Of a DNA stretch of 34,122 nt, positions 26,799-34,122 are shown piece after piece. A program made the translations under genes and the position numbers. Source of the DNA: Pseudomonadota bacterium (GTDB taxonomy: Bacteria > Pseudomonadota > Alphaproteobacteria > Micropepsales > Micropepsaceae); the NCBI GenBank assembly GCA_021804785.1, contig JAJZGY010000024.1, positions 1 to 34,122 on the forward strand, read 5' to 3'. The notes under the pieces were generated by a model. It was not told where the DNA came from. It saw only the letters and a list, made by a program, of their open reading frames with translations, and did not search any database. Numbering within the stretch: position 1 is the stretch's first letter; every line of letters begins with the position of its first letter.

Positions 26799-28076
26799 TT
26801 ATCGAGTGCGTGTTAGGCGATGGATGCCCAATGCCTGCATGATCCAGCGTTCGTAGAAAGGCTCACTTTCACCTTTCCGCATCTTCCGCAGGTAATATTT
26901 TTCGAACGCTTGCTTTGCGTAATGAACCCATACGCCTTGTGACGACCAGTTGACATTGCGTGGTGGTATTTGGGGTTCTGCAACAAAGGCGATTCCTCTG
27001 TCGCCAAAGTCTGCCAGGCAGACGGCGTTCCAAGTTGCTTCAGCGTCCGGAGTAACTCCCCGCAGCAACGCTCCGACATTATGTGTGGCTGCCGTCACCA
27101 TAGATTCAATCATAAATCCGGTTTTAGGTACGCCAACTGGCACGGGAGTAGGGCCGGTTGGGGCAATCGCAACGCAAACTCCAATCGCAAAAATGTTCTG
27201 GAACGACGGGTTGCGTTGTCCTCGATCCACAAGCACAAATCCGCGTGCATTAGTGAGCCCATCAATTCCATATACTGCTCTTACTCCGCGAAATGCCGGT
27301 AGAATCATAGAATAGGAAAACGGCAAATCAAAAGACGCCCTTATTTTACCGTCCTCGGCTAACTGGTCCACCAACATATTTTGGGGGTTCACGCTTTTAA
27401 TTGTGGCGTTAGTGATCCACTTGATGTGACGCTTTCGGAGCTCACTTTCGAGTAGTCCTTTGGTGTCCCCTACGCCATCTAATCCGAGGTGGCCAATATA
27501 CGGTTCTGGAGTAACGAAGGTCATGGGCACCTTGTGGCGCAGACGTTGCCTTCGTAGTTCAGTATCCAGGATAAAAGCGAATTCGTAGGCGGGTCCAAAG
27601 CACGACGCTCCTTGGCTAGCGCCCACTACAATGGGGCCAGGATCTTTGATGAAGGCCTTAAGAGCGTTACTCGCCTTTTCCGCGTGGTCGACATGGCATA
27701 TCGAGTGTGTGAAGCGGTCTGGTCCAAGTCCATCGACTTCATCGAACGCGAGGTCTGGGCCAGTGGCGATAATGAGATAGTCATATGGCAGTGATGTCCC
27801 ATCCGTAAGCTCTAGGAAGTTCTTCTCCGGATGTAAGCGCTTTCCACCTTTATCTATATACCTGATATTCTTTCGGCTCATGACTTCCGGGAGTGAAACT
27901 TCTATGTCAACTTTGGACCTCCATCCTGCAGCCACCCAGGGGTTTGAAGGCACGAAATGGTATGTTGGCCCTTGGCCCACTACAACCAACTCGTCCTCAG
28001 ACCTGAGAGCCGGCTTCAGTTCGTAGGCCATTAATGTCCCAGCTAGGCCCGCGCCGAGAATTACGATCTTTGCCAT
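26799..28076 (-). CDS. sqr: Sulfide:quinone oxidoreductase
   Basis: SQR oxidises hydrogen sulfide to sulfane sulfur/polysulfide and passes electrons to the quinone pool at the inner membrane. The 425-residue flavoprotein has an N-terminal FAD motif (ILGAGLAG, 6-13), YHFVPSNPWVAAGW, and all three cysteines of the Acidithiobacillus ferrooxidans enzyme: C127 (SICHVDHA), C159 (GASCFGPAYE) and C353 (NAVCLADFG), equivalent to C128, C160 and C356. The C-terminal quinone-binding part (PQIPPRNVNW, FEKYYLRKM) is complete. The ATG at 28076 has GCAGGAG in front. It is divergent from bigR and followed by DUF2892. Length and motifs match the A. ferrooxidans group closely, consistent with an acidophilic or sulfur-rich habitat, though that is inference. 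Confidence 0.95.
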   Translation of the reverse strand: MAKIVILGAGLAGTLMAYELKPALRSEDELVVVGQGPTYHFVPSNPWVAAGWRSKVDIEVSLPEVMSRKNIRYIDKGGKRLHPEKNFLELTDGTSLPYDYLIIATGPDLAFDEVDGLGPDRFTHSICHVDHAEKASNALKAFIKDPGPIVVGASQGASCFGPAYEFAFILDTELRRQRLRHKVPMTFVTPEPYIGHLGLDGVGDTKGLLESELRKRHIKWITNATIKSVNPQNMLVDQLAEDGKIRASFDLPFSYSMILPAFRGVRAVYGIDGLTNARGFVLVDRGQRNPSFQNIFAIGVCVAIAPTGPTPVPVGVPKTGFMIESMVTAATHNVGALLRGVTPDAEATWNAVCLADFGDRGIAFVAEPQIPPRNVNWSSQGVWVHYAKQAFEKYYLRKMRKGESEPFYERWIMQALGIHRLTRTR

Positions 28077-28172
28077 GCAAAATCTCCTGCATGCCTATTT
28101 TGGTCTGTGGCACGGCGCCTTCATTGATTGAACGCAAAAAGCGTCGCCGAATTCCCAAGCCATTATCAGCGC

Positions 28173-28204
28173 TTGACAATAAGTTCTATACGTCGTATAT
28201 ACGA
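28173..28204 (+). promoter_or_regulatory. bigR promoter with overlapping operator palindrome
   Basis: TTGACA (28173-28178), a 17-base spacer and TATATA (28196-28201) make a near-perfect sigma-70-type promoter. A perfect 12-base palindrome, TCGTATATACGA (28193-28204), covers the -10 element, followed by AT-rich GAATATAT/GAATATAA repeats. Binding of the downstream ArsR-type repressor here would block the promoter, giving autoregulation; the divergent sqr promoter is probably controlled from the same 130-base gap. Confidence 0.7.
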
Positions 28205-28208
28205 ATAT

Positions 28209-28565
28209 ATGAATATAAATATCGGCCAAATGCAACAGCAGGCAGCGGCTGCCGAGCAGCTTCTAAAGGCTGCTGCCAACCGTCACCGCCTGATGATTCT
28301 CTGCCAACTCGTCGAGGGTCCGCAGCCGGTCCATAGGTTGGCAGAGTTTCTTGACCTCAGAGACTCTACTGTTTCCCAGCATCTTACGTTGTTACGAAAA
28401 GACGGCCTTGTCTCTACTCGTCGTGATGGTCAAACGATTTGGTATTCGCTCACAAGTGAGCCCGGGAGACGACTCGTGGAAACCTTGTATGACATTTACT
28501 GCAATGAAGGCAGTAAATGTGCTGTGAAGGTAAAGATGCGTTCTAATAAGAGGGTGATGCGATGA
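28209..28565 (+). CDS. bigR: BigR/SqrR-type persulfide-sensing ArsR-family repressor
   Basis: The 118-residue winged-helix protein has the ArsR core LLKAAANRHRLMILCQLVEG, the recognition helix DSTVSQHLTLLRKDGLV and the wing TRRDGQTIWYSL. Its two cysteines, C32 in MILC and C98 in DIYC, are 66 residues apart, exactly the spacing of the persulfide-sensing pairs C41/C107 in SqrR and C42/C108 in BigR; a further Cys follows at 104. It should repress the operon until sulfane sulfur links the cysteines. The start is ATG 28209, directly at the predicted transcription start (possibly leaderless), or ATG 28230; neither has a clear ribosome site. A longer frame from 28128 would read through the promoter. 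Its stop overlaps the rhodanese ATG. Confidence 0.9.
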   Translation: MNINIGQMQQQAAAAEQLLKAAANRHRLMILCQLVEGPQPVHRLAEFLDLRDSTVSQHLTLLRKDGLVSTRRDGQTIWYSLTSEPGRRLVETLYDIYCNEGSKCAVKVKMRSNKRVMR

Positions 28566-28912
28566 CAATAGTTAATCTCGAGCCGAATGAAGTCTCACGT
28601 ATGCTGGAGGAGCGGAATATCTTATTGATAGACGTCAGGGAGCCCGCTGAGTACGAGGCGGAACACATCCAGGGGGCGTTCCTATATCCGCTGTCTTCGT
28701 TTGACCCGGAGATGATTCCGGTTCCCAATAATTTGATGGTAGTGTTTCAGTGCGGATCTGGGGTGCGTTCTGCAAAGGCTTTACAGGCATGCGAATCGGC
28801 CGGTCTTGCCTTTGAGCATCATCTCCGTGGTGGGATACAAGCCTGGAAGGCGGCGGGACTCCCGACCGTCAGTTTGGATCCTTCAACGGGAAGGGTGCGC
28901 GGCGCGCGCTAA
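28562..28912 (+). CDS. Rhodanese-domain sulfurtransferase
   Basis: The 116-residue single-domain rhodanese has the strand-helix pattern of the family (LLIDVREPAEYEAEHIQGA, 21-39) and the active-site loop with Cys64 in FQCGSGVRSAKAL, followed by the usual HHLRGGIQAWKAAGLP ending. It moves sulfane sulfur from persulfides to thiol or cyanide acceptors in the cytoplasm. Its ATG overlaps the bigR stop by four bases, so both are co-translated. The protein matches the soluble half of YgaP, whose membrane half (DUF2892) is a separate gene on the opposite strand. It probably handles the sulfane sulfur produced by SQR, which is inference from context. Confidence 0.93.
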   Translation: MTIVNLEPNEVSRMLEERNILLIDVREPAEYEAEHIQGAFLYPLSSFDPEMIPVPNNLMVVFQCGSGVRSAKALQACESAGLAFEHHLRGGIQAWKAAGLPTVSLDPSTGRVRGAR

Positions 28913-28919
28913 TTGGGCT

Positions 28920-29945
28920 ATGTGGCACTGGCTGTCGATCCTTCTTATATCGCTTGGACTTATTGCCAAGCCTGCCCCGCACGTTTCGCCCAGAAGCGCT
29001 GAAATTTTTACATATGATGTACATGATGGCTGGATAACAGACGAGAAGCCGGTGTTCGCCACAGTGGAGAGTACAAATATTGTGCCAGCGCGAGCGCGGG
29101 TAAGCGGTACGGTAGCAGAAGTCAATGTTCGTCAGGGAGATCACGTAAGCTTGGGCCAGCAGGTTGCCCAGGTCGGTGACCCGAAGCTAGTTTTGGCTGT
29201 CCAAGCCGCTACCGCCCGGATGGAGGCGGCACGGGCGCAACTCGGTCAGGCTCGTGCAGATTTTCGGCGCGCAGTGGGATTGATGAAAGCTGACGCCATA
29301 TCACAGGCTGCTTACGATGCTGCTAAAACTACGTTTGATGTTGCAAGCAAGACGCTCGCCGCACAAACTGCGTTGCGCGCAGAGGCAGAACAGCAGATGC
29401 GCGAAGGCCGTATTTTGGCTCCGGCAAGTGGAAGGGTTCTCACAATTTCGGCGACTGCTGGTACCGTCGTGATGGCGGGAGACAGTGTGGCTACCGTTGC
29501 CGTACAGAACTTTGTTCTGCGGCTGGAAGTACCAGAACGGCATGCACGCTTCCTTGCCGCCGGTGACAGAATTCGGGTAAATGGCGCGGATGTTGGCCTA
29601 GGTTCAGGCGTGAAATATGGAACGATTACGTTAGTTTATCCGCAAATTACCAATGGCTTAGTGCAGGCCGACGCCACCATTCCCGGACTAACAGACTATT
29701 ACGTAGGTGAGCGTGTTCAGGTTTGGATTTCCGCGGGAAGACGCAGAGCGATTGTTGTTCCTTCATCCTACGTTTTTACGCGTGATGGCATAGACTATGT
29801 CCGCTTGCTACGGAAGTGGGGCGCAGAAGATGTGCCCATCCAAAGGGGGTTGCCACACCCTACTCCTACTGAACCAGATGGCTTGGAAATCTTGTCAGGT
29901 CTGCATAGCGGTGATCGCTTGCTTAAGCCGCTGTACGGTGATTAA
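28920..29945 (+). CDS. RND efflux periplasmic adaptor (membrane fusion protein)
   Basis: This 341-residue adaptor of the HlyD/AcrA type has an N-terminal hydrophobic segment (WLSILLISLGLIA, 4-16). A lipoyl half-motif follows (ARVSGTVAEVNVRQGDHVSLGQQVAQV), then a coiled-coil hairpin with repeated heptads (about 85-150), the second lipoyl half (REGRILAPASGRVLTISATAGTVVMAGDSVATV) and beta-barrel domains. The ATG at 28920 lies 7 bases after the rhodanese stop; a longer frame starts inside the rhodanese gene and is unlikely. Co-transcribed with the RND pump, it should link the inner-membrane pump to an outer-membrane channel, for which no gene is in the window. The exported substrate is unknown. 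Linkage to the sulfur operon suggests polysulfide, thiols or metal-sulfur adducts, which is speculative. Confidence 0.88.
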   Translation: MWHWLSILLISLGLIAKPAPHVSPRSAEIFTYDVHDGWITDEKPVFATVESTNIVPARARVSGTVAEVNVRQGDHVSLGQQVAQVGDPKLVLAVQAATARMEAARAQLGQARADFRRAVGLMKADAISQAAYDAAKTTFDVASKTLAAQTALRAEAEQQMREGRILAPASGRVLTISATAGTVVMAGDSVATVAVQNFVLRLEVPERHARFLAAGDRIRVNGADVGLGSGVKYGTITLVYPQITNGLVQADATIPGLTDYYVGERVQVWISAGRRRAIVVPSSYVFTRDGIDYVRLLRKWGAEDVPIQRGLPHPTPTEPDGLEILSGLHSGDRLLKPLYGD

Positions 29946-29947
29946 CC

Positions 29948-32900
29948 ATGAAACTTGGTCTTTCCGGGCGGCTAACTCAAGCTACCATTTCTTCGAAACT
30001 TACCCCACTGTTTCTCATCGCCGCTCTAGTTGCTGGAATATTCGCTGTCTTCACGATACCGCGTGAAGAAGAGCCCCAAATTCATGTGCCGATGGTGGAT
30101 ATTATTATTCAGGCGAATGGCCTTTCTGCGGCCGACGCTGTGCAGCAGGTTACCAAGCCTGTGGAACAGATTGTTAAGGGCATAAGGGGGGTAGAACACG
30201 TCTACAGTCAGACGCAAGACAATCAGGTGATGGTCACTGCCCGCTTCTATACAGGAACAACTGTAGATCAGGCGGTGCTTCGAGTTCAGGCTCAGTTACG
30301 CGCGAATTACAACCGAATTCCCTTGGGCATACCGGAACCACTGATTGTAGCCCACGGCATCAGCGATGTTGCCATAGTTACGCTCACGCTGGTGCCTAAG
30401 CCCGGTGCCGCATCTCGTTGGAGCCCGCAGGCGCTCTACACGCTGGCCAAAAAGGTGCAGTCGCAGCTAGATAAAACTGAAAACGTCGGGTTGACCTATA
30501 TATCTGGCGGAGCACCAGAGGAGATCAGCGTCGAACCGGATCCTGCTAAACTTGCTCTGTTTGGAGTAACGCTTCAACAACTTGAAGCAAAAATACAGGG
30601 CGCCAACCGGTCTGAACTGGCCGGAGAGATACGCTATCGCGACAAGGAAATGCAGGTCGTGGCGGGTAAGACACTCTCCGGAGTGCCGGATATTGGCCTG
30701 CTGCTGGTGGAATCGCGAGATGGAAGACCAGTGTATGTGCGCGACCTCGCGAAGGTCGTTGTCAACTCAAATCCCTCGAATAGTTACGTTTGGAATGTAG
30801 ATAAATCAGGGGGGCATTGGGAGGCGGCGCCAGCCATAACTGTTGCGTTTGCGAAGCGACCAGGTTCAAACGCGGTGGTGGTAGCTGACAGTCTGATTAG
30901 GCGGCTTCATTCCATTGAAGGAACAATTGTACCGAGAGATATTTCTATAAAGGTCACTCGTGATTACGGGAAAAGTGCCAATGATAAAGCGAACGAGCTG
31001 CTCTTTCACTTGGCATTAGCCACTGTTTCAATTGTACTTCTAATTGGCATTTCTATCGGGTGGAGGGAGGCTGCGGTAACGGCTGTCGTCATCCCTACAA
31101 CCATTTTGTTAACGTTGTTCGCCGCAAAGGTAATGGGATATAGCATTAATCGGGTCAGTTTATTCGCTCTGATCTTTTCAATAGGAATTTTAGTTGATGA
31201 TGCAATAGTGGTAATTGAGAATATTTCTCGTCACTGGGAGATGGGTGACGGCCGTGGCCGCATGAGGGCGGCGATCGAGGCCGTTGCGGAAGTGGGTAAC
31301 CCAACTGTAGTAGCAACGCTGACTGTTATCGCAGCCCTTTTGCCGATGCTATTTGTCTCAGGAATGATGGGACCGTACATGGCCCCCATCCCCGTGAATG
31401 CATCAGCCGCGATGCTCTTCTCGTTCTTTGTCGCCATGGTAATAGCGCCTTGGGCCCTGGTTAAATTCGCTGGGGATGACTCTCAGAGATCTTCTGCCGC
31501 GCACCATAAGGAAAATGCACTATCGCGTATCTATCGGCGGATGGCGTCACCGATTGTGTCGTCGAAGAAGAACGCGAAAAGATTTCTTCTGGCAGTTACA
31601 GTGGCAACGGTCGCGGTTTGCGGCCTTTTTTATACGGAGAACGTAACGGTTAAGCTTCTTCCCTTTGATAATAAGTCCGACTTGTCTGTCATGGTAGATT
31701 TGCGAGAAGGTGCCACCGTCGAAGATACAGCGCAGGCCTTGTTTCAGGTTGCGCATATAGCTGAGCAATTTCCCGAAGTACGGCAGATGCAGCTGTACGC
31801 GGGAACACCGGCACCGTTTGATTTCAACGGTCTCGTACGGCACTACTATATGCGCACTCAACCTGAGCTCGGGCAGGCATCTCTGCAACTTTTACCAAAG
31901 TCTGATCGCGATCGGGAAAGCCATACTATTGCCCTAGATTTACGCCGACGATTAGACGCTGCACAGTGGCCGAAGGGCACGTCAATTAAGGTTGTAGAGG
32001 TGCCAGCTGGTCCGCCAGTGTTGGCTCCGCTTCTGGCTGAGATTTACGGACCTGATATCAAAACTCGACGCGCAGTTGCGGAAGAAGTTGAGAAGCTTTT
32101 TAAGTCAGTGCCTTACATAGTTGACGTAGATAATTCCTTCGGGAGGTCTCGGCCGCAGTTAAGAATTGTTCCTGACGAGGACAAGTTAGAATATTTCGGG
32201 GTCCAAGAATCGGATGTCTATGACACCATAAGTGCCCTCTTTGGCGGACAGTTGGTTGGATATTCTCACAGAGGCACCGATCGTGATCCGATTCCAATTG
32301 TAGTTCGAGAACCCAAATCAGAACTTACCTGGAATCGGGTATTGGCGTCGACACCGGTACCGGCGAATTCCTTGCCGGGAAGCCGGAATGTAGTTGAACT
32401 CGGAGAGCTCGTGAATGTCCATGAAACAAAAGGGTCCCCGGTACTGTTTCGAAGAGACGGGCATTACGCGGACATGGTCACTGGGGATGTTGCGGGGGAA
32501 TTTGAGTCACCAATCTATGGAATGCTCGCCGTTGACAAGCTGATTGCGAAGCACAATTGGGGGAATCTACCTCGACCAAGCATTCGCTTTCATGGACAAC
32601 CAACAAATGAGTCCAGGCCGTCTTTGCTCTGGGATGGTGAGTGGGAGGTCACTTATGTGACGTTCCGTGACATGGGGGCGGCATTCATAATCGCAATTTT
32701 GGGTATATATGTTCTAGTAGTGGGGCAATTCGGCAGCTTTAAACTGCCGCTCGTTATACTAACCCCTATCCCACTCACTCTCATCGGAATAGTGCTCGGG
32801 CATTGGCTCTTCGGAGCGCCGTTTACTGCCACCTCCATGATTGGATTTATCGCGCTAGCTGGAATAATTGTGAGAAATTCAATTCTCTTGGTGGACTTTA

Positions 32901-33172
32901 TTCGTCATGGTGCAGGAGAAAGTGGAAAGCCTCTTCGTGAGGTCTTGCTCGATGCTGGTGCGACGCGGTTTCGTCCGATTCTGCTGACGGCTTTGGCGGC
33001 GATGATCGGGGCTGCAACAATACTTAGTGATCCCATATTTCAGGGGTTGGCGATATCGTTGCTGTTCGGATTAGCCTCATCAACTCTGCTAACTGTACTG
33101 GTAATTCCTGCAATTTACGTGTGGCTCAGAGATGCGGATCAACCTGTGGTGACCAGGCCGGAGAACGGCTGA
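29948..33172 (+). CDS. RND efflux transporter permease (AcrB/HAE1-like)
   Basis: The 1074-residue inner-membrane pump follows the RND plan: an N-terminal membrane helix (SKLTPLFLIAALVAGIFAVFTIP), a large periplasmic loop, a block of helices with the proton-relay motif GILVDDAIVVIEN (Asp417 and Asp418), a second periplasmic loop, and a closing helix block (GQFGSFKLPLVILTPIPLTLIG, GFIALAGIIVRNSILLVDFI). The paired Asp and the tail helices match the hydrophobe/amphiphile exporters rather than the CzcA metal pumps. The ATG at 29948 starts two bases after the adaptor stop. It is the last gene of bigR-rhodanese-adaptor-pump; a 155-base gap precedes the TauE gene. The family normally exports drugs or lipids; the sulfur context suggests a different or unusual load, which is not shown by sequence. 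Confidence 0.92.
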   Translation: MKLGLSGRLTQATISSKLTPLFLIAALVAGIFAVFTIPREEEPQIHVPMVDIIIQANGLSAADAVQQVTKPVEQIVKGIRGVEHVYSQTQDNQVMVTARFYTGTTVDQAVLRVQAQLRANYNRIPLGIPEPLIVAHGISDVAIVTLTLVPKPGAASRWSPQALYTLAKKVQSQLDKTENVGLTYISGGAPEEISVEPDPAKLALFGVTLQQLEAKIQGANRSELAGEIRYRDKEMQVVAGKTLSGVPDIGLLLVESRDGRPVYVRDLAKVVVNSNPSNSYVWNVDKSGGHWEAAPAITVAFAKRPGSNAVVVADSLIRRLHSIEGTIVPRDISIKVTRDYGKSANDKANELLFHLALATVSIVLLIGISIGWREAAVTAVVIPTTILLTLFAAKVMGYSINRVSLFALIFSIGILVDDAIVVIENISRHWEMGDGRGRMRAAIEAVAEVGNPTVVATLTVIAALLPMLFVSGMMGPYMAPIPVNASAAMLFSFFVAMVIAPWALVKFAGDDSQRSSAAHHKENALSRIYRRMASPIVSSKKNAKRFLLAVTVATVAVCGLFYTENVTVKLLPFDNKSDLSVMVDLREGATVEDTAQALFQVAHIAEQFPEVRQMQLYAGTPAPFDFNGLVRHYYMRTQPELGQASLQLLPKSDRDRESHTIALDLRRRLDAAQWPKGTSIKVVEVPAGPPVLAPLLAEIYGPDIKTRRAVAEEVEKLFKSVPYIVDVDNSFGRSRPQLRIVPDEDKLEYFGVQESDVYDTISALFGGQLVGYSHRGTDRDPIPIVVREPKSELTWNRVLASTPVPANSLPGSRNVVELGELVNVHETKGSPVLFRRDGHYADMVTGDVAGEFESPIYGMLAVDKLIAKHNWGNLPRPSIRFHGQPTNESRPSLLWDGEWEVTYVTFRDMGAAFIIAILGIYVLVVGQFGSFKLPLVILTPIPLTLIGIVLGHWLFGAPFTATSMIGFIALAGIIVRNSILLVDFIRHGAGESGKPLREVLLDAGATRFRPILLTALAAMIGAATILSDPIFQGLAISLLFGLASSTLLTVLVIPAIYVWLRDADQPVVTRPENG

Positions 33173-33327
33173 TACGTCCGAGATGCATCAAAGTTGGCTG
33201 AATTTGAGGAGGCTAGTTTTGCCGTCCTAGAGAGCTCTGGAGAGATGCATGCGTGGGAATATGCAGATCGATTGGAGGCTGCGTAGGGGAAGCTCCGGCA
33301 TTGGACAGATATGGATAGGACGTTGGC

Positions 33328-34113
33328 ATGACGACCCTGCAGATGCTTCTGGCGGTGCTTTCAGGAAGTATTGTTGGACTGTCTCTTGGTCTCATCGGGG
33401 GAGGTGGATCAATACTGGCGGTACCGCTAATGATCTACGTAGTGGGAGTATCTTCACCGCATTTGGCTATAGGTAGCAGCGCGGTGGCTGTTGCAACAAA
33501 TGCCTTTATAAATCTCTTCGGTCATGCTCGGGACGGTAATGTAAAGTGGCGATGCTCCCTGGTATTTGCGGGATTTGGAATTGCTGGTGCAGCTGTTGGT
33601 GCACAGGTCGGGAAAGCTGTTGACGGAAAAAGTCTGCTTTCCGCGTTCGGCGTTTTGATGGTTGTAGTGGCTGTACTTATGCTCTTGCCGCGAAGGGGCG
33701 GAGATGATCCTCATGTTCGGCTGGACTTGAGATCTGCAAAGAAGCTTGTGCCGGCTTTAGCGGGTACCGGCTTTGGAGTAGGAGCATTATCGGGATTTTT
33801 CGGCATTGGCGGAGGCTTTTTAATCGTTCCGGGCCTGGTGAGTGCGACCGCGATGCCACTTCTTAATGCAATTGGGTCTTCGCTTGTTTCGGTTGCCGCG
33901 TTTGGAGCAACAGCGGCAGTTAGCTACGCAGTGTCAGGTTTAGTAAGTTGGACTGTGGCAATCCTGTTTATTTTGGGCGGTGTGCTTGGAGGTGTTGCAG
34001 GAGTGCGGTTGGCACGGCGTCTTTCTGCCAGTAAGCGCGGGCTGTCATTAGTGTTCAGTGCCATTGTAGCGATCGTTGGGCTATACGTCATTGTAAAAGG
34101 TACGATGGGCTAG
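33328..34113 (+). CDS. TauE/SafE-family sulfite/organosulfur exporter
   Basis: The 261-residue protein is a TauE/SafE permease of seven or eight transmembrane helices built as two repeats: SLGLIGGGGSILAVPLMIYVVG early and LSGFFGIGGGFLIVPGLVSAT after the middle loop. Both contain the glycine-rich G-x-GGG turn and proline typical of the family. TauE/SafE proteins export sulfite, sulfoacetate or related anions; members near SQR and BigR genes have been linked to sulfide detoxification. The ATG at 33328 has a weak AGGA site about 10 bases upstream. The stop (TAG) ends at 34113, nine bases before the window edge. It follows the pump by 155 bases and may or may not be in the same transcript; those bases hold no gene I recognise. 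Confidence 0.9.
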   Translation: MTTLQMLLAVLSGSIVGLSLGLIGGGGSILAVPLMIYVVGVSSPHLAIGSSAVAVATNAFINLFGHARDGNVKWRCSLVFAGFGIAGAAVGAQVGKAVDGKSLLSAFGVLMVVVAVLMLLPRRGGDDPHVRLDLRSAKKLVPALAGTGFGVGALSGFFGIGGGFLIVPGLVSATAMPLLNAIGSSLVSVAAFGATAAVSYAVSGLVSWTVAILFILGGVLGGVAGVRLARRLSASKRGLSLVFSAIVAIVGLYVIVKGTMG

Positions 34114-34122
34114 ACTTTTATG

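Overview
The window looks like a chromosome segment of an alphaproteobacterium, most likely from the Rhodospirillales/Acetobacterales. The reasons are the linked block of addB, murU, amgK, tsaE, a PAS-rich sensor kinase and ahcY, together with alphaproteobacterial small families (DUF3768, an IcmF-linked Fe-S protein). This placement is inferred from gene order and protein recognition, not from a search.

Region 1 (1-11.2 kb) is GC-rich and mostly core. On the minus strand lie addB (running off the left edge), murU and amgK (recycling of the cell-wall sugar N-acetylmuramate) and tsaE (tRNA t6A). A plus-strand ferredoxin reductase and [2Fe-2S] ferredoxin sit between tsaE and a large PAS sensor kinase. 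The kinase has a normal ATPase domain but Phe where the phosphoacceptor His should be. Then come ahcY, queC and an acyl-CoA dehydrogenase.

Region 2 (11.2-16.5 kb) is patchy accessory DNA. An 0.87 kb stretch without a gene is followed by a membrane SPW-repeat protein with an FNR/FixK-like box, a DUF3768 protein, a secreted phosphoesterase and a TetR regulator.

Region 3 (16.6-23.2 kb) is a branched-chain acyl-CoA and cobalamin module: an acyl-CoA dehydrogenase, the fused B12-dependent mutase IcmF, a translationally coupled Fe-S protein, and a convergent BtuF-like cobalamin-binding protein without a signal peptide.

Region 4 (23.2-25.4 kb) holds a ribosome hibernation-like gene and a frameshifted DUF2267 gene, divergent around a second FNR-like dyad. 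The dyad is placed correctly for both promoters. An 0.8 kb stretch with no recognisable gene follows.

Region 5 (25.4-34.1 kb), visibly richer in AT, is a sulfide/sulfane-sulfur module: a LysR regulator; DUF2892 and sulfide:quinone oxidoreductase on the minus strand; and, divergently, a BigR/SqrR-type persulfide-sensing repressor, a rhodanese, an RND efflux pair and a TauE/SafE exporter. Compared with E. coli ygaV-ygaP, the two halves of YgaP are separate genes flanking a BigR-type promoter. No persulfide dioxygenase is visible, and an RND pump is in the operon. This regulated sulfide-oxidation plus efflux cluster is the best candidate for a little-described system in the window.
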